Below are positions 6,873 to 7,880 of a DNA stretch of 7,880 nucleotides, piece after piece. Both the position numbers and the translations under genes were made by a program. The stretch comes from Verrucomicrobiota bacterium (GTDB lineage Bacteria; Verrucomicrobiota; Verrucomicrobiia; Limisphaerales; JADLHS01): positions 1-7,880 of the forward strand of contig JANYBF010000507.1 in the NCBI GenBank assembly GCA_025360895.1, in the 5' to 3' direction. Below the pieces are notes generated by a model, which did no database searches, was not told the DNA's origin, and was given only the letters and a program-made list of their open reading frames with translations. Numbering within the stretch: the first letter of the stretch is position 1; each line of letters begins with the position of its first letter.

Positions 6873-7193
6873 TGACCGAGCGGAGGTTTTCAGAAGTCGC
6901 GCCGCTTGTCGAAACAAAGCCGGTCGGACGTGACAATCCGTAAGTGCTGCGAAAGCGGCGGTAAACACGTCGCAGTCCAGACGCTCCGCGAAGCTCGCAT
7001 ATAATCGGCTTTCGTGAAGCGTCTGAGCGGCGCAGAAGGAGCGACATTGGTCGCGCGTGTCATTTGGAGCAAACCCACGAGCCGTGAGTGCCCTGTTTGG
7101 TATCACCATTTTGAGTCAACCGGAGCACTTTCCGTCCGTTCGTTGGGCAACACTCCCTTTTGAGTTGCGGCGCTCTGACTTACGCAGGTGGGA
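6873..7193 (+). other. Gene-free divergent region between the hydrolase gene and nuoB
   Basis: No convincing gene was found here. Open frames exist on both strands: an N-terminal extension of the hydrolase frame to 7109, an extension of the nuoB frame back to 7057, and a small GTG frame at 7014-7163 of 49 codons. None has a recognisable motif or ribosome binding site. A TATAAT occurs at 7000-7005 but without a fitting -35 box. The region is long for this compact window and is likely to hold the promoters of the two divergent genes. Confidence 0.5.
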
Positions 7194-7211
7194 TTGTGAA
7201 ATAAATCACAA
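7194..7211 (+). promoter_or_regulatory. Rex-like or CRP-like operator upstream of nuoB
   Basis: The 18-base sequence TTGTGAAATAAATCACAA is an inverted repeat with perfect 6-base arms (TTGTGA / TCACAA) around AATAAA. The consensus operator of the NADH/NAD+-sensing repressor Rex is TTGTGAA-N4-TTCACAA; this site differs only at one position of the right half (A for T at 7205). It also matches the CRP/FNR-superfamily pattern TGTGA-N6-TCACA exactly. It ends 43 bases before an ATG at 7255 and 67 bases before the preferred nuoB start at 7279, a normal distance for an operator at a promoter. Rex controls nuo genes in Streptomyces coelicolor, which makes that reading attractive. The palindrome is seen; the factor is inferred. 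Confidence 0.6.
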
Positions 7212-7278
7212 AACCGACTTGCCTGTCCGATCAAGGCCAACTACCCTCACCGCGATGCCTTCAACGGCGTCAGTTCCC

Positions 7279-7806
7279 ATGTCAGAAACCACTGAAGTCG
7301 GCTACAACTCGAAGATTGAGGGTGATGTCATTGTCACGCGCGTGGATGCGGCTTTGAACTGGTTTCGCAAAAACTCCATCTGGCCGATGCCGATGGGCTT
7401 GGCGTGTTGCGCCATTGAATTGATGGCCACGGGTGCGAGTCGCTTCGATATTTCCCGTTTTGGCATGGAGGTGATGCGGTTTTCCCCGCGCCAATCCGAT
7501 TGCATGGTCGTGGCGGGCACGGTGACTTACAAGATGGCACTGGCGGTGAAGCGCATTTACGACCAGATGGCCGAACCAAAATACGTCATCGCCATGGGCG
7601 CGTGCGCCTCGACCGGCGGCATGTATCGCAGCTATTCCGTCTTGCAGGGCGTGGATCAAATCATTCCGGTGGATGTTTATGTCGCGGGTTGCCCCCCGCG
7701 CCCGGAGGCACTGCTCGACGCATTGATGAAATTGCAAAAGCAAGTCTCCCGCGAACCCTTGCTCGGCGACTTGAAGAAACTAACCCCGCTACCGGCCAAA
7801 GTTTAA
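7279..7806 (+). CDS. nuoB: NADH-quinone oxidoreductase subunit B (NuoB)
   Basis: NuoB is the peripheral-arm subunit of respiratory complex I that carries iron-sulfur cluster N2 and passes electrons to quinone at the membrane interface. The 175-residue product shows the expected ligands: the tandem Cys43-Cys44 in MGLACCAIELMA, Cys109 in GACASTGGM and Cys138 in VAGCPPRPEALL. The spacing is identical to E. coli NuoB (63, 64, 129, 158). ASRFDISRFGMEVMRFSPRQ at 53-72 and GTVTYKMA at 80-87 are also family-typical. The start at 7279 gives MSETTEVGYNSKIEGDVIVT; an in-frame ATG at 7255 would add eight residues and cannot be excluded. The frame stays open back to 7057 but the extension is not family-like. 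No Shine-Dalgarno motif. nuoC follows after 10 bases; no nuoA precedes it. Confidence 0.97.
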   Translation: MSETTEVGYNSKIEGDVIVTRVDAALNWFRKNSIWPMPMGLACCAIELMATGASRFDISRFGMEVMRFSPRQSDCMVVAGTVTYKMALAVKRIYDQMAEPKYVIAMGACASTGGMYRSYSVLQGVDQIIPVDVYVAGCPPRPEALLDALMKLQKQVSREPLLGDLKKLTPLPAKV

Positions 7807-7816
7807 TTTCCTCGAA

Positions 7817-7880
7817 GTGAACGCGACGGACTACGCCAACAAACTCCGGGAGAAATTCGGGGAACTCATCTCTGCGCCCG
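7817..7880 (+). CDS. nuoC: NADH-quinone oxidoreductase subunit C, N-terminal fragment (partial)
   Basis: A GTG at 7817 opens a frame to the window's end encoding about 21 residues, (M)NATDYANKLREKFGELISAP. The L-x-x-KFG-x-x-I-like helix is what NuoC N-termini usually show, and nuoC is the normal gene after nuoB, here starting 10 bases past the nuoB stop. No ATG is available at this point and no clear Shine-Dalgarno motif is seen. The assignment rests mainly on position. A fused NuoCD cannot be excluded because the rest lies outside the window. Confidence 0.6.
   Translation, partial: MNATDYANKLREKFGELISAP

Noticed and set aside
7000..7005. Perfect TATAAT on the plus strand in the nuoB upstream region
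   Set aside because: No TTGACA-like hexamer at 16-18 bases upstream and no TG extension; it is almost 190 bases from the palindrome and over 250 from nuoB.
6873..7109. N-terminal extension of the alpha/beta hydrolase by 79 residues
   Set aside because: The added segment resembles no hydrolase N-terminus and would bury the membrane anchor inside the protein.
7014..7163. Small plus-strand frame of 49 codons starting with GTG before nuoB
   Set aside because: No ribosome binding site, no recognisable motif and no NuoA-like hydrophobic segments; length is within chance expectation.

Overview
The window looks like a chromosomal segment of a Verrucomicrobiota bacterium, probably of the Pedosphaeraceae/Limisphaerales type. 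This is inferred from protein style, not from a marker gene. The clues are a C-terminal domain with a C-x-NNLKQ-FGLA...CPAD...CDGSV pattern, as in the verrucomicrobial and planctomycetal pseudopilin-like families, a lineage-type coiled-coil protein with the segment GYNTPEATIETMLWAIQNRD, and a near absence of Shine-Dalgarno motifs. Everything else is housekeeping; no mobile element, CRISPR array, tRNA or rRNA was seen.

Region 1 (1-1701, plus strand) holds three tightly packed genes. The first is the tail of a gene ending at 96, possibly an ECF sigma factor. It overlaps by ATGA with a single-pass membrane protein that has an anti-sigma-like layout but carries a pseudopilin-like C-terminal domain. 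A second single-pass coiled-coil protein starts 1 base after that gene's stop. This is the least understood part of the window.

Region 2 (1720-4952, minus strand) reads ispD, then ctpA, then tsaD. IspD makes an isoprenoid precursor, CtpA is an exported S41 protease with a PDZ domain, and TsaD makes the t6A modification of tRNA. A good sigma70-like promoter lies just before ctpA, a weak terminator-like element lies between ispD and ctpA, and a perfect 8-bp hairpin lies between ctpA and tsaD. The genes may therefore be only partly co-transcribed.

Region 3 (5061-6872) has a classical transaldolase (pentose phosphate pathway) on plus. It meets, tail to tail with no intervening base, a membrane-anchored alpha/beta hydrolase on minus.

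Region 4 (6873-7880) is a gene-free stretch of about 400 bases leading into nuoB and the start of nuoC, the beginning of a respiratory complex I cluster. An 18-bp near-palindrome upstream of nuoB fits the consensus for the NADH/NAD+-sensing repressor Rex at 17 of 18 positions as the base pattern is usually written, and also fits the CRP-type TGTGA-N6-TCACA pattern exactly. This is the most attractive regulatory signal in the window. nuoA is not at its usual place before nuoB.
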